64,000 bases of DNA from Prostheceraeus crozeri (lineage: Eukaryota; Platyhelminthes; Polycladida; Euryleptidae), in NCBI GenBank assembly GCA_907163375.1, contig CAJQUW010001972.1, positions 868,001-932,000 of the forward strand, read 5' to 3'. Of the stretch, positions 43,688-55,203 are shown in pieces. Made by a program: the position numbers and the translations under genes. Below the pieces are notes generated by a model. That model saw only the letters and a list, made by a program, of their open reading frames with translations, did no database searches and was not told the origin of the DNA. Position 1 is the stretch's first letter. Each line of letters opens with the position of its first letter.

Positions 43688-46372
43688 ATGACTGTGAGTT
43701 ATGCTCCCAGCTCCCACATTCAGTCAGACGTTGCTCCAAGATCTTTCCCTGCACTTGACTACGATATTCTGCCATCATTATGCGTGCTAAATGCTCGATC
43801 TTTGAAGAATAAACTTGACGAACTTTCCTTGTTTACAGTAGATAAGTCCCCTAATATACTATGTGTCGTTGAAACCTGGTTTGACTCAACAGTAAATGAC
43901 TCTAGTGTTTCTTTAGATGGTTATATCATTCACCGTGCTGATAGACTTTCTAAGAAAGGTGGCGGCATATGTTGTTACGTCAATAAGAACCTAGATTCGT
44001 GTAAATTGTTCTCTCAGAGTATCAATGATGAAGTTGAATTATTGATTGTGAAAATTTCTTATAAAGCATTCAATGGCATCTTTGTGAACATGTATATTCC
44101 TCACGGTAGTTCATTATCCCTTCAAAAACAACAAAATGTTCTAGATTATGTTTGTACTATTACGGATGATATTTTGCGCAAATATTGTCGTTACTCTGTT
44201 TACTTTTTGGGTGACTTTAATAGAGTCGATGTCAGCTTTCTTGAGTACAATTTTTGTGTACGAAATGTTGTTTCGCTACCGACAAGACAAGATTCGATTT
44301 TGGATTTGATTCTTGTACCTATCGACATTGAGCATCATTTCAAAGAGTCAGTTATCTTACCGCCTCTGGCTACCAGTGATCATAATATTGTGACTTTATT
44401 CCCAAGACGTGGTTATATCTTCGATGCTCAATTCACTAAAGTGTTGGATCTTCGAGACTCTAACTTGAGTTCTGTAATTTCAGAACTTAGTCATATTGAC
44501 TGGCAAAATTTATTCCACAGTTTGAATCTGAACGACATGTGTGATGCTTTCTATCAAAAACTGAATGTTGCATTATCTCATGTTCCATTCAATGTCATAA
44601 AGCGAACGTCACGTGACCCTCCATGGATGAGTAGCGTCATTAAAGTTTTAATAAACAAGCGTTATTCTGCGTATCGGACCAAAAATTGGAGTTTATTCCA
44701 TCACTACAAAGACAAAGTGCGAGCCTCGATTGCCGAAGCAAAGAAGTCCTGGGGTGCAGATATGGCTAAAAGGTGTGGTATTTGGGACGTCTATAATGTA
44801 GTCACAAACAAGAAAAGCAAATCCACTGTGAACTGGCTTCCAAACGCTCGACCTGACACTGATATTCAGTCTATTTTGGAAGAATTGAAAGCCAATATAC
44901 TATCCAACTGCTTGAATGACTCATTTTCGATGTCTCCTCCTCCCTCGTCAAACTTTGCGATCCCCTCAGAAATCACACTTTGTGAAGTTCAAAGCTTGCT
45001 GTTGAAGGTCAACCCGAAAAGTTCGCCCGGCTCCGATCGCATCCCATCCATCTGCTGGTCCAAACTAAGTGAACTTCTTTCGCTGCCTCTCACTATCCTC
45101 TTCAATAAGTGTCTTCAAGTGGCCGACCTTCCTCAAATGTGGAAGACAGCTGATGTCATCATGTTACCAAAAACATCGCCCCCTAATATCAACAACCTCA
45201 GGCCAATTTCCATCCTGCCGATTCCAGAGAGAATTTTTGAGAAGTGCCTTATCAAGCGAGTTGGGGATGAGTTCAGATCTAGATTCGATTCTAAACAGTA
45301 TGCCTATCGAAAGAATAGTTCAACTGTATGTGCTGTATTGGACATTGAAAATTTTATTTCTAAGAGCCTCCAGGAATCTGAAGTATTGGCGTGTCATATG
45401 GTATCCATTGACCTTGCTAAAGGTTTTGACCGCGTTTCACACAAGCATTTATTGCAGAAGATGGTTTCAGACGGATTCTCAGACTTCCTGATTGCATTCA
45501 TGCATAATTACCTCATGTCGCGTCATTTCAGGATACGTTGGAAGGATAGTTTCAGTTCGTGCGCGTTATCTCCAAGTGGTTTGCCTCAGGGCTCTTCTCT
45601 CGGGCCAATCATCTTTGGATACTATGTTTCTGACATCACTCAAGACAGCGACTCAAAACTGCTTGTCAAGTACGCTGATGATTTTATCCTACTTTGCAAA
45701 GTGACATCTAATCAGCAAAGCCCGTTGATGACAGACTTATACGGCAAAGTGATTTCATGGGCTAATCATAATGCTATGACGGTGAAAAAAGAAAAATGTC
45801 ACCAGATATTTTTCAGTACAAAAAGGGCAGTCGATTTTCCCCTGATAACAATTCCTGATATTCCTGTAGTGGAAGAAATTCGAGTTCTGGGTGTGTTGTT
45901 CAACAGGGAACTTAAATGGAAATCGCATGTACGGGCATCCTGTGCGAAAGGATCATCCAGACTATTTATTCTAAGGCAGCTAAATGACTTCCTTGATAAG
46001 AAGCAAATGGTCTTGATATACCAAAATTGTGTGCGGAGCATCTTAGAGTATTGCGCTCCATTATTTACAGAGCTGAATGCAGGATTATCTCACGACTTGG
46101 AGAAAATACAAAGGAGAGCCCACAGGATAATTTGCCGCTCTCAACATTGTGAATGTTCTCACTTTATCGACTTAGACTACCGTCGAAAGATCATTGGCTT
46201 CCGTCTTTTCATGTCAGCAGTTGAAAATAATCACCATCCGATCCACCATCTTGTACCACACGTAATGACTAACTCCGGACACTTCCGCTTACCCAGTATA
46301 AACTCTTCCCTCCGTGCTAAATCATTTGCAATTTCCATGCCAAAATTCTATAATTCTGGCTTCATGTTATAG
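43688..46372 (+). CDS. LINE ORF2: APE endonuclease and reverse transcriptase
   Basis: The product has 894 residues. The APE-like endonuclease covers about residues 30-240: LNARSL (N35), VETWF (E62), GDFN (D176, N178) and SDHN (D231, H232). A linker region carries W- and K-rich blocks. The reverse transcriptase runs from about 430 to 720, with SPGSDRIPS, LRPISILPIPERIFEK, YAYRKNSSTVCAVLD, motif A IDLAKGFD (D575), motif B GLPQGSSLGPIIFGYY and motif C YADD (662-665). The thumb-like LGVLFNRELKWKSHV and LEKIQRRAHRIICR follow, with no C-terminal RNase H. Together these carry out target-primed reverse transcription. All catalytic residues are intact and the frame is uninterrupted. Confidence 0.93.
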   Translation: MTVSYAPSSHIQSDVAPRSFPALDYDILPSLCVLNARSLKNKLDELSLFTVDKSPNILCVVETWFDSTVNDSSVSLDGYIIHRADRLSKKGGGICCYVNKNLDSCKLFSQSINDEVELLIVKISYKAFNGIFVNMYIPHGSSLSLQKQQNVLDYVCTITDDILRKYCRYSVYFLGDFNRVDVSFLEYNFCVRNVVSLPTRQDSILDLILVPIDIEHHFKESVILPPLATSDHNIVTLFPRRGYIFDAQFTKVLDLRDSNLSSVISELSHIDWQNLFHSLNLNDMCDAFYQKLNVALSHVPFNVIKRTSRDPPWMSSVIKVLINKRYSAYRTKNWSLFHHYKDKVRASIAEAKKSWGADMAKRCGIWDVYNVVTNKKSKSTVNWLPNARPDTDIQSILEELKANILSNCLNDSFSMSPPPSSNFAIPSEITLCEVQSLLLKVNPKSSPGSDRIPSICWSKLSELLSLPLTILFNKCLQVADLPQMWKTADVIMLPKTSPPNINNLRPISILPIPERIFEKCLIKRVGDEFRSRFDSKQYAYRKNSSTVCAVLDIENFISKSLQESEVLACHMVSIDLAKGFDRVSHKHLLQKMVSDGFSDFLIAFMHNYLMSRHFRIRWKDSFSSCALSPSGLPQGSSLGPIIFGYYVSDITQDSDSKLLVKYADDFILLCKVTSNQQSPLMTDLYGKVISWANHNAMTVKKEKCHQIFFSTKRAVDFPLITIPDIPVVEEIRVLGVLFNRELKWKSHVRASCAKGSSRLFILRQLNDFLDKKQMVLIYQNCVRSILEYCAPLFTELNAGLSHDLEKIQRRAHRIICRSQHCECSHFIDLDYRRKIIGFRLFMSAVENNHHPIHHLVPHVMTNSGHFRLPSINSSLRAKSFAISMPKFYNSGFML

Positions 46373-46496
46373 AAGTTCTCAACTTTTTTTGTTTCTTGTT
46401 ATGGTTTACTTGACATTATTTCACTTTGTAACTTTATGTCTGGGGTCCCACGATTACCAGTAATGGGACTGCTGTATACTTTTCAATAAACGGCTT

Positions 46497-46515
46497 TATT
46501 ATTATTATTATTATT
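46497..46515. repeat. ATT trinucleotide tail of the LINE
   Basis: Six TTA/ATT units follow AATAAACGGC at the end of the LINE 3' UTR, the simple tail on which such LINEs prime. Confidence 0.85.
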
Positions 46516-48009
46516 CAAAACTTTAGGAATTCAGTTATTTTGAAGCTTTATTTCTGTATTTTGGGCTTTTGCAAGCCCAGCGCTTAGAAAGCAGTTCACT
46601 TTTAGAGGGATTCTGTACGTGGGTTTGCGGAAAGAGGTAGCTGGTTGATGATTTTCCTATAAGGAGGTTTCTCCAAAGTGAGTTTCCACTTCCAGTAATT
46701 GGGCGTCCCGTTAGTTGGTCTTCTGATACGTAAATTTCTGGTGAACCATTTTCCAGAAAGTGGATTTTCCAGTGAGTGGAATACTGGCAATCGGCTTTCC
46801 TAGCTTACGGGCTTTCGGAGATCAAGTGAATTTCAAAATCGGATTTTTTGATGCATTACCACAAGGAAATTCACCTTATGTGCTAATTGTGTATTTATAA
46901 TTAATATTTACCTACAGTTAACAGCGTTTGTATTCAATTCGAATATTTTGATCAATCAACAGTGTGGAAAAACATTATATAGAATAATATTATATTCGAT
47001 AAATTACTAAAATAACTGCAACAACTGCAATGAATAAGATATAAATATAAGATGAGATGAAAATGAAAATCACTGCCATCATAGAAACATTCGCAATAAG
47101 TATTTTATCCTATATTAATATTTCAAATATTGTTGCCGTTGAAATGAACGAGTGTCTAATGAATCGTAAGATGTCGAACAATGAATAAATTTTCTTCGCT
47201 GCGTTCCCTTTCTTCCTCTGATCCATCTGTGCGCTAAATTGCTTTCTTTATCTCGGAAATGACATCAATAGACTCACAAATGAAGGCAAATTAGTGACCT
47301 CAGTTCTCGCTTGTTGATTAGATTTACTTTATAGACTGGAAGACATAAATAATATTTTTGGCATTTGTTGAAATATGCTCTGGATCAAAACATTGCCACC
47401 CGGATATGAAGATACTGTCTTACTAAGTACAGACAAGCAAGAGGGATGGGCATTTTAAGGTAAACTTCAAGATAATTGTAAAATCTCCAAGAAAATGAAG
47501 CCATTCATTGTCGTTCAAAATTACGTAATCAATCTGGGAGGAAGGGTCATCGAAGTGATTGTGTGCAATCGTGCAGCAAAGTATTTCCAAAGTCATTTAG
47601 CTGCCTGCATAATTACAAATTGCCAAAAATTGGTCGTAATATATTCATTCTACTTCTTTGGGAGGCTCTCACAACTGCTGAAATGTCCATTAAAATGATT
47701 AAGGCAAAAAATTGAAAAGATTTTTATGATATAGTTCTTACGCATGCTCGTATAATAATTATTTAACGAATTAACCTTGGAATAAACATTGGAATGAACA
47801 TAATTAAGGAGTACATGTTGAGTACATTTACGAAGAGTACAACTAAATTCACTGTCTAGTTGTTATTCTTTGTTACACTATGTATAATAATAATAATCTT
47901 CACTACAAGGAATCGGTAAACACTTACAAAATGCGATGACATGTTTTGAAAGTAAAGAATAGGTAATACTATAGGTACCGGTAATAAAAAAGGTACCACA
48001 AACTTTTTA
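46516..48009. other. Unassigned DNA
   Basis: At 46600-46790 the motif CCACTTTCTGGAAAA and relatives recur imperfectly. Otherwise AT-rich with no recognised content. Confidence 0.5.
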
Positions 48010-48545
48010 CATTAAAAATAGTAATAAAAACAAAAATAGCGGCTATTTACAATATCTAATAAAAGAGTTTGAAAATCTCATCGTTTTTGAGCGTGGACGA
48101 AACAAGGTTTTTGGCGGAGCACGTGTACTTACAGTTCTTTCCGCATCGCTAGTGCAAAACATCGAACGTAGGGGATGTTCAAAATTTGTACCTATAGCAG
48201 ACATAAGTTTTTCACATGATTTGTTTACAGAGCACAACCATGAATTGCTTTCCGAATGCTAAATGCCAATAATACGGAAAACACGTTTTTCAACACGTAA
48301 AAAGTCATCTAAAAGATATTTAGGTGCATTGCAAAAACATGGAAATCCGTAAGTCACAACAGATCGTAAGAAGGCGTAGTAACTTTTCAACAATCATTCA
48401 GCATCACAACCAGCACGCTTAAGATTGTAAATTATATAGATTCTTTTGGAAACTTTCTTCACAATCTCTCGAAAATGAACATTCCATTTGAGATCAAAAG
48501 AAATGGTTACAAGAAATGGTATGAGCCTATTTATGCGAGGCTCAC
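48010..48545 (-). mobile_element. CR1/L2-like LINE, 3' remnant
   Basis: Reading the minus strand from about 48545, the end of a LINE reverse transcriptase is clear: FLVTISFDLKWNVHFREIVKKVS, in part, KRIYIIYNLKRAGCD, then SYYAFLRSVVTYGFPCFCN, YLLDDFLRVEKRVFRIIGI and the C-terminal RPRSKTMRFSNSFIRYCK. Two in-frame stops (after GCDAE and after RIIGI) show it is dead. It is 5'-truncated. The family differs from the LINE at 42541-46515 and resembles the decayed copy at 16690-17936. Confidence 0.82.
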
Positions 48546-48768
48546 TAATGAGCATTGATTGTGCGCCAATACTGTATACATGTGAATGTACATCAATAGA
48601 TATGTACATGTACATGCATTAATGAACTATGTGCAATGTACATGTACTTCAAATAAAAGCTACCAAATAATAGAAGCACTAGTTGGCAGGATGACACATT
48701 TCCAAAGTGTCTGCTACATTGATTGATACAAATGACAACACAACATCAAATCATATTAGAGATTATTA

Positions 48769-48844
48769 GCCGATTCATTTATTCATCTCAGTACTCTGAA
48801 ATTTGCACTGGTTCTGGAACAAGTTCCTGAATAAATGAATCGGC
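48769..48844. repeat. Perfect 17-bp stem-loop
   Basis: GCCGATTCATTTATTCA at 48769-48785 is repeated as its exact complement at 48828-48844, with a 42-base loop that itself contains GGAACAAGTTCC. It could fold into a hairpin RNA or be a tiny foldback element. Confidence 0.6.
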
Positions 48845-48909
48845 AAGGCGCGCATTTGAATTCCGTCAATACGTGGTTATTTAAAAAGAAACAGCTGCTA
48901 TGGAGAAGT

Positions 48910-49345
48910 TCACTTGTTGGGAAACATATACATTTCTGTGTCAGCCAGGAACTTAAAATGTGCGGGAATGTACTTTTCTGAATGCTGGGTCGATCCAACG
49001 CATTCAGAAGTGCCATTGCCTGGATTAACATCGAATGTTGCTTTCTTGAGTGCATTACGGTCACAACGTGTGCACGGACACCTTTTTTGTTTGCAGCTAA
49101 TACCGGTAACTTTCGTGACCCATTTAGTTGAGATAAATTGACTGCTCATTTTTTAAATATTTGATTAATTGTTCTTTTACTGCTTCATTAGTTGCTTCAC
49201 AGGTGACACCTTTGGGTGACACAGATGGCCGTCCTGGTCTGTTGCCATTTTTAATCAAAACATCTCTTGCTTCTATTACGTGTGACAAGTACGTACTATC
49301 CCGCTTGACGATTGACACGAAAGTGTGATTCGAAGTCATCTTCAA
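48910..49345 (-). pseudogene. Coding-like remnant, unrecognised
   Basis: Two overlapping minus-strand frames abut: 49124-49345 (RDSTYLSHVIEARDVLIKNG, NRPGRPSVSPKG) and 48910-49149 (WVTKVTGISCKQKRCPCTRC, then DRNALKKATFDVNPGNG). The second is Cys- and Lys-rich, with a possible metal-binding CKQKRCPCTRC cluster. Their junction near 49130 suggests one former coding region with a frameshift. Neither piece matches a family I know; a DNA-binding protein of a transposon or host is possible. Confidence 0.3.
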
Positions 49346-50082
49346 TAAAAACGAACAGCTTACTCAGCGTAGTTCTCAATTATCTCGTCTTTCTTCTCAT
49401 GCATACATCATATTGCATTCATCATGAGCATCTTCGTCAACAATAGTCATTGCTTGCAAATCTCTCTCAATTAATTCACTCAATATAAAAATAATCCTCC
49501 ATGATACAATTTTTTGCTATTTGATTCATTTTTATCTGGTCACATGCTTACTGTTGCAAAAGAAACTCAGTGCACTTAGTCCTTGTTCTGCTTCTAAGAC
49601 AGAACAAGAAATCAGCTGTTTTCAGAACGACCTTGAAAATCTGATGTTGGTTTGGAATCAGAACATAATTTTATGAATTGGCTATAATATGTTCTGTTTG
49701 ATCTGTTGTCAGCTCCACATACATCGTGATCCCAGGACTGCCAATTCTAAATCCTGGGAACGTCAAAAGTCGGCTTTCAACATCCGCAGTGCATCAGATT
49801 AATGTCATTTCTCGACCGTGGGTGGAATCCCGGTGTTACTCTTCTTGTTTTCCGAAGCTCTCATTTTCCGGGAGGAAGGCGTAATGTAGCTTAGAATCAT
49901 AGAGTAAGTATATGTAGGTAGAGTGTCGACTCAAAAAAGTATCTGCATACATTGAAAATTTTAATATGAAAAGATTCAGTTTTTTGCGGAGATAACTTTC
50001 CTGTGGTCCAAAAACTTATTTGAGCAGTTTTGAAAAAAGTCAAAATTTGCCTATTTTATATACTACCGAGATGACGCCCCTA
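49346..50082. other. Unassigned DNA
   Basis: No recognised content. Confidence 0.5.
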
Positions 50083-50480
50083 TATAAGTAGTATGAAACA
50101 AGTTGGATATCAAAAGGCATGAATATTTGCCAATAAGCATCTTAAATAAGCGGAATTTATGATGATGATTAAGGAAATATAATGAACGGCTTATAATCGA
50201 AATCTTCTTGAAAAAGCGGAAATCTCATTGTGCTGTCTTAGCTGAAATTTCGTGTTTTTAATTCAATTCTTGAATCTGAATGGTGATGTGGACCCATTTA
50301 CATCCTTCAAAGTTAATTGAAATCATTGTCTTTGATTCTGTTACTTTGCTCTACGAGTGGCAGGTTGCTTATGATGTGATCACGCTTAAGAAGATTCTCT
50401 TGGGGTTCAGCATGAAAGCAATAGCAGGTCATCGAGTTGCTAATTTAGCAAACATTACCTCTCCGAGGCTGTCATGACAC
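50083..50480 (+). repeat. Dispersed repeat R, copy 2 (copy 1 at 21087)
   Basis: Aligns with the reverse complement of 21087-21515 across about 390 bases with moderate divergence. It lacks the hammerhead-like foldback that abuts copy 1. Flanking sequence differs. Confidence 0.6.
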
Positions 50481-51929
50481 GGAGGATCTGTAAAATAATA
50501 TCACTTCCTTCTGCATTATACTATCATGATCAGTCAATTCCGTTGTGATTTCTTCAAAACTGCATAAATGTGCATATCTCACATTTGGAAACAATTCCAA
50601 GTGTATTCACCTCGAGCTTATTTAAAAAAATGAAAAGTTTATACACATTGGGGATTTAATAAATGCGGAGTTACCACTCTACCTTATATGCTTACTCTAT
50701 GGTTAGACTTTTCGGGAGAGAAACAGTTGCAAGTTTTGGATGTTGACTCTTAGTTTCCGTGTTGTTCACTCATCCCACTGAAGCTACTATGCTGAGAAAT
50801 CGAGGTCTGTGGCTTCTTGGAAACTTTGGTTTGCCTCTCTCTTTTCCGAGGGGAAAATCAAGTAATAGCGAGCTGTTTCCGGTCAGCAACATGGGGGAGG
50901 GGAAAGAATGTCATAACAACGTCAATGACTCGAAAGCGGAGTTAATACATGTGATTCTTGGAATTGGCAGTCCTAGTATCCCTGCCTTGTTACATATTGT
51001 CAGAAATCAAAACCTGTCTATCTGAGATTTAATCGAAGATTTTCCTATATCTTAATTGATAGAAATGAAGTATTCTTATTCTGAAGTGGAAACCAAGTGA
51101 TTTCTATTTTGTTTCCCTGGCGATATTGAAAATACTCACTGCGCTTTCTACTGCCTTTGTTGAAAATTCTCTCAAGTTCTCATTGCAAAAGCAAATGGAA
51201 TAGTAATTAAGATTCCGTTTTTTCCATCTTGTTACAAGGAAAACATCTCACGTGATTTAGTTCAATGTATAGTATGAGTGAAACTCAAGTAATTAGTCCT
51301 CAACCGCGGATGTCTGCGTCTTTTCGTCACGGATATCAATAGTTTGTTTAAGAGGTATACATGGAATGCCAACATGACAAAAAATTACTCGAATTGAAGT
51401 TCCTTATCAGAACATGAAAATGAATATCTATAACAGTAAATAGTCACCCAACGAATAGTCTTCAATTTTATTTTACCTATCAACAATGACATTCGCGTAA
51501 ATTTGAAAAAAAAATTTCTGCTTCCTCCTTCCCTGCAACTCCCTCTCTCTGTTTTCTCGCATGCTAATTTGCAAGATCACTGATAAACTCCGTGACCTTG
51601 CAAACCAAGAAGTACGCTTGGGAACTGGCTTCTTCCTTTGAATTGATGCCCAATGTTACTGCTCTTTTTCTAATGAAGGAGGCCTTTCAAAAATCCACAT
51701 AATAGCATTTTTGTATCTCATCGTACACCACATACTTGCGATGCCAGCTGTTTCACTTTTATAGACATATCGGCGAAGCATCCCGTAATCAGCCCCTGAT
51801 CAGCCTTCAATAGATAAACACTTTAATTCTACTTGTTCACCATCAGATTTCAGTTTTTTCGTCATTAAAAATTGTCCTATTAGAAGAAAGCGACGCAAAA
51901 GAGAATCTCACTGGGTTAAATAACTAATA
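50481..51929. other. Unassigned DNA
   Basis: An 88-codon plus-strand frame at 50759-51025 is the largest, without motif. No repeat ends were seen. Confidence 0.5.
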
Positions 51930-52405
51930 GTCCGGCCGCCAGAACGAGTTTCTGCGAGGAACGAGGCCAAAGACTTCCACATAATAATGTGCACCATGTG
52001 GGTGCTTCGAATTTGTGTGTCTGCCAAGTTCTACCCGGTTCCTCTTCTTGTCAGACCAGGTAAAAGAAAACGCATGTAAATCTCGCACACTATATATTCA
52101 ATGATTTGTCTGTTTCAAATGCTATAATCTTTGGCATGGAATGTCTTCAGCTCATTTTTTATTGTATGCATGTGCTATTTTTATGTCTCCGATCAGTGAT
52201 GCATCATCCGAGAATCCTAAAGATGGCTAAAATTGACTAGAATGTTTTGTTTGCCGAAATCGAGGTTTGCTAGATCCGAGTGTGTTGAAAGGTACATGAT
52301 CACATAGTGAGTTAATGATGTGAATATAACCTACGCCAAAAATTATGGCTCTATACTTAATTACTTTTACTTAATCAGAAAAGAGAAAACATGCATGTGA
52401 TATTC
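51930..52405. mobile_element. Foldback-family element, shortened copy
   Basis: The left arm, 51930-52160 (GTCCGGCCGCCAGAACGAG through TTGGCATGGAATGTCTTCAG), matches the arms at 23876 and 35028. A partial inverted arm (AAAAATTATGGCTCTATAC to AGAGAAAACATG) lies at about 52330-52405. The right arm is cut short, so the copy is older or truncated. Confidence 0.65.
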
Positions 52406-54330
52406 ATATGCTTGTGCGAGTGTGTAGGTAGTTAAGGTTTTAATACCTAAAACATATTCCTTATAATGAATGGTTCCACATCACCAGCAGCATAACAGAT
52501 CATTCACCACTGAAAATAGGTCTCCTTTATCGTTAATGACTAGCAATTTTGATCTCCCATTCTCATCATTCCTTATTCTTAAGATGTCTATGGAAAACGA
52601 TTCCAGAAAGAAATAATTTATTTGTTGGAGGTACACCATTAGACTGATTGTAGGCCTGCAAAATTACTTCCATTCTGACGAGCGCTTTCGAATGGTTGCC
52701 TACCACCATAATCATGCCTCGTGTAATATTAAGGTGGAAAGCGTTCGTCTGAATAGAATTGTTTTTTCAGGCCTACCATCAGAAAGAAAGAAAATAGCCA
52801 TTAAGGAGATTCACAAAATTGTGCTATCATTGAAACAAAATGCGCTTGTGAATATTTCACATGCGGCAATACGACACAGTTCACCTTAAAAAGAGTAGTA
52901 ACTGCTCTAGTTCATAAAAGTATCTTGAACTTTTAATATGAAATTTAGCTACTCTGATTTCGAAATAATGCGCATTGATTGAGTTAAATTTTGTGAGGAA
53001 GTGTCACACAGTCACGTCTATTTTTCTTTTCAATAGAATCTTATGTCAGGAAGGTCATAAACTTCGTCATCTTTTTTGCTTAAAGTGATAGTTGAAGCAG
53101 TAAAAGTCATTTTGACACGAACACTGAATGAACTGAATGAATCACTATAACAAAAAATGAGTGATAACTATGTTGTTTTCAAGCTGACGTCGTGATTCCT
53201 TTCATTCTGACAGATTTCTGCACGATTCATATATTTTTAGTTATTCGCAATCTGTTCATTCGAGCGTTTTACTTTATCATGATGTTTCTGATAATGCAGA
53301 CTTACGCTCATATACATGTACTTGTAATTCTGCTTAAAATGTATGCATTGCGTATAAAAATAAATATGCAGGTACATTTGGCCTACACTGTTGTTTCAAT
53401 AAACGATATTACTCAATGCTCCATGTATGAGCATATGACATTGTTGCATAGTATTGAAATTCCTGGCCATTAATCTGACTAACTGTTGTCTTATATAGTT
53501 GTCTCGGGCCGCCACGAAGCACCTTGCTCCCAAGCGACTCAACTAATGAAAAGTTCAATCAAAATCAAACTTTGTAGCTGTTTTCATAACGCATTTTGAA
53601 TTTATTTGGCTTTGAGATTTTAATAATATTGATGAACTGCTATGACATGCACACATGTAAACAACATGTGATGAAGACCTAGAGTCATTGATGCAGTGCA
53701 ACATTTCATGTCATGCATAGCTGGAACTGTGATACTTTTTATCATTAGTAAAGGCTGATAAAGCAAAGAAGAAATGCAACTCAGATTTTCATTTCCATAT
53801 GGTATCATATTCATTTCATGATGCTTACAAACACGAGAAAATAAAATATTCTATAGACATTTTTCATATCCAAAGGAAGTTAAATAAGTGCTTATCTTAT
53901 CTTAAGAAAGTTGAATTTCACTTTGTGTCTCTATCACGAATTAATGATGATATAACCGTCAGTTGCAACAAGCCTTATTTCGACAGCTTCTTGCTGCTAT
54001 CACGACATGCATCAGCTTTATTCGAGGTAAGCGTGCAATCAATCCACATGCGAAATTGACAATCATGAAGCAGGATTTAACATATAGGAAAATGGTCAGA
54101 TGAGGAGCTCAGCAAATAAAGTGAACGATTTCTGTCAACTAGTCCATTCTTCAATCACATTAATGAGAGAATTCCAAATATGAATTACAGTGGAAATTTA
54201 TGACCAATATCACATTGCTATTTACTGCTTAACAGTGTCTTAAAAGACAAAATACTGCGCTACAGCGAATGCCAAGCTTAGTAGAGGATACTGTCGGGTC
54301 CCGAACCCGATCGAGTTAGGGGCTGATTGG
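52406..54330. other. Unassigned DNA
   Basis: A plus-strand frame at 52692-52889 and another at 53799-54059 look mildly protein-like. The latter contains an exon-like donor (CGAG then GTAAGC near 54028), but no family is recognised. Otherwise nothing. Confidence 0.4.
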
Positions 54331-55203
54331 CAGGCTTGCCGTTGGGCTGGATGTCCGGTCTAATACCAAGGGGAATTTCCATTGGAATCCCATCCCAACC
54401 CAATCTTAACGAGAATCCCAATATCAAAAGTGCTGCCAATGATGCGTTTACAATTCTTATAATGGTTGCCTTAAAACATGCGGTGCATGCCGGCATGTAG
54501 GTAGTTATTCTAGGCTTCTACTCCGAAAGATTTATCTCATTTTTTGGGAATTTTTACACATGTTGGGAGATATCCATATTTCTCCTTTTCCGCATGATAG
54601 ATAGGCTATGATGCATGCCCTTAGTTAAATTTAGAACGATAATTACTGAAACGCACGTACATACTCATGCGTTGTTTATTTGTTCACAATGCGATTTCAT
54701 GTGTCTAATCATGTGCCAATCCGCTGGGAAACTATGAAGCCATAGATGCATGCCCTACATGATGTCATCATTTACCATTGAGTATCAGGCTTATGGCTTG
54801 CTGGTTTACTTTGCAGGGAAATATGTTAAATAGTGTTAAATAATGTTGATCTCATCAGAATGCCTGTGTGTTTAATGTTTTTCGACCTACTACAGTACAA
54901 TTTATGTACTGCCTGAAATATTTTGCTGGTGCTTTACCTACATGTAGGTTACTTCTTCTTCGTGTGAACACCGTTAATCCCATAAAACACACCTTGGTTT
55001 ATCAAAGCAAAAATATCATGTTTAGAAAATGATTAAATACGTGATTTAATATAATGTGATAAATAATTTTAAAAGACTGAGTAGTGAAAATATAGAGGAC
55101 GAAACCTTATTGGAATTGGGCTAATTTTTGGTAACCCAATCTCAATCAAACACAAACCTAACCACAATCACAATTGGGACCCCAATACCCAACGGCAAGT
55201 CTG
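54331..55203. mobile_element. Candidate non-autonomous hAT-like element
   Basis: CAGGCTTGCCGTTGGGCTGG at the left, and CAGACTTGCCGTTGGGTATT as the reverse complement of the right end, are imperfect inverted repeats 873 bp apart. Both ends lead into sequence rich in CCCAAT/ATTGGG. The CA..TG ends and the size suggest a hAT MITE, but flanking 8-mers match poorly, so age or misplacement of one end is possible. Confidence 0.45.

Larger units (their letters stand above)
42541..46515 (+). mobile_element. Full-length, apparently intact two-ORF LINE (CR1/L2-like group)
   Basis: The element has a C/T-richer 5' region (from about 42541; exact start uncertain), a tRNA-like module at 42893-42952, ORF1 (42963-43676), an 11-base gap, ORF2 (43688-46372), a short 3' UTR with AATAAA near 46486 and an (ATT)n tail at 46497-46515. 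Neither ORF has a stop or frameshift, and the catalytic residues of endonuclease and reverse transcriptase are present. It is thus the youngest-looking retroelement in the window. An APE endonuclease and YADD reverse transcriptase with an ATT tail point to the CR1/L2/Crack-like assemblage; the exact clade needs a tree. Confidence 0.88.

Noticed and set aside
45069-45704. Additional open frames inside LINE ORF2
   Set aside because: They are shifted-frame shadows of the clear reverse transcriptase frame.
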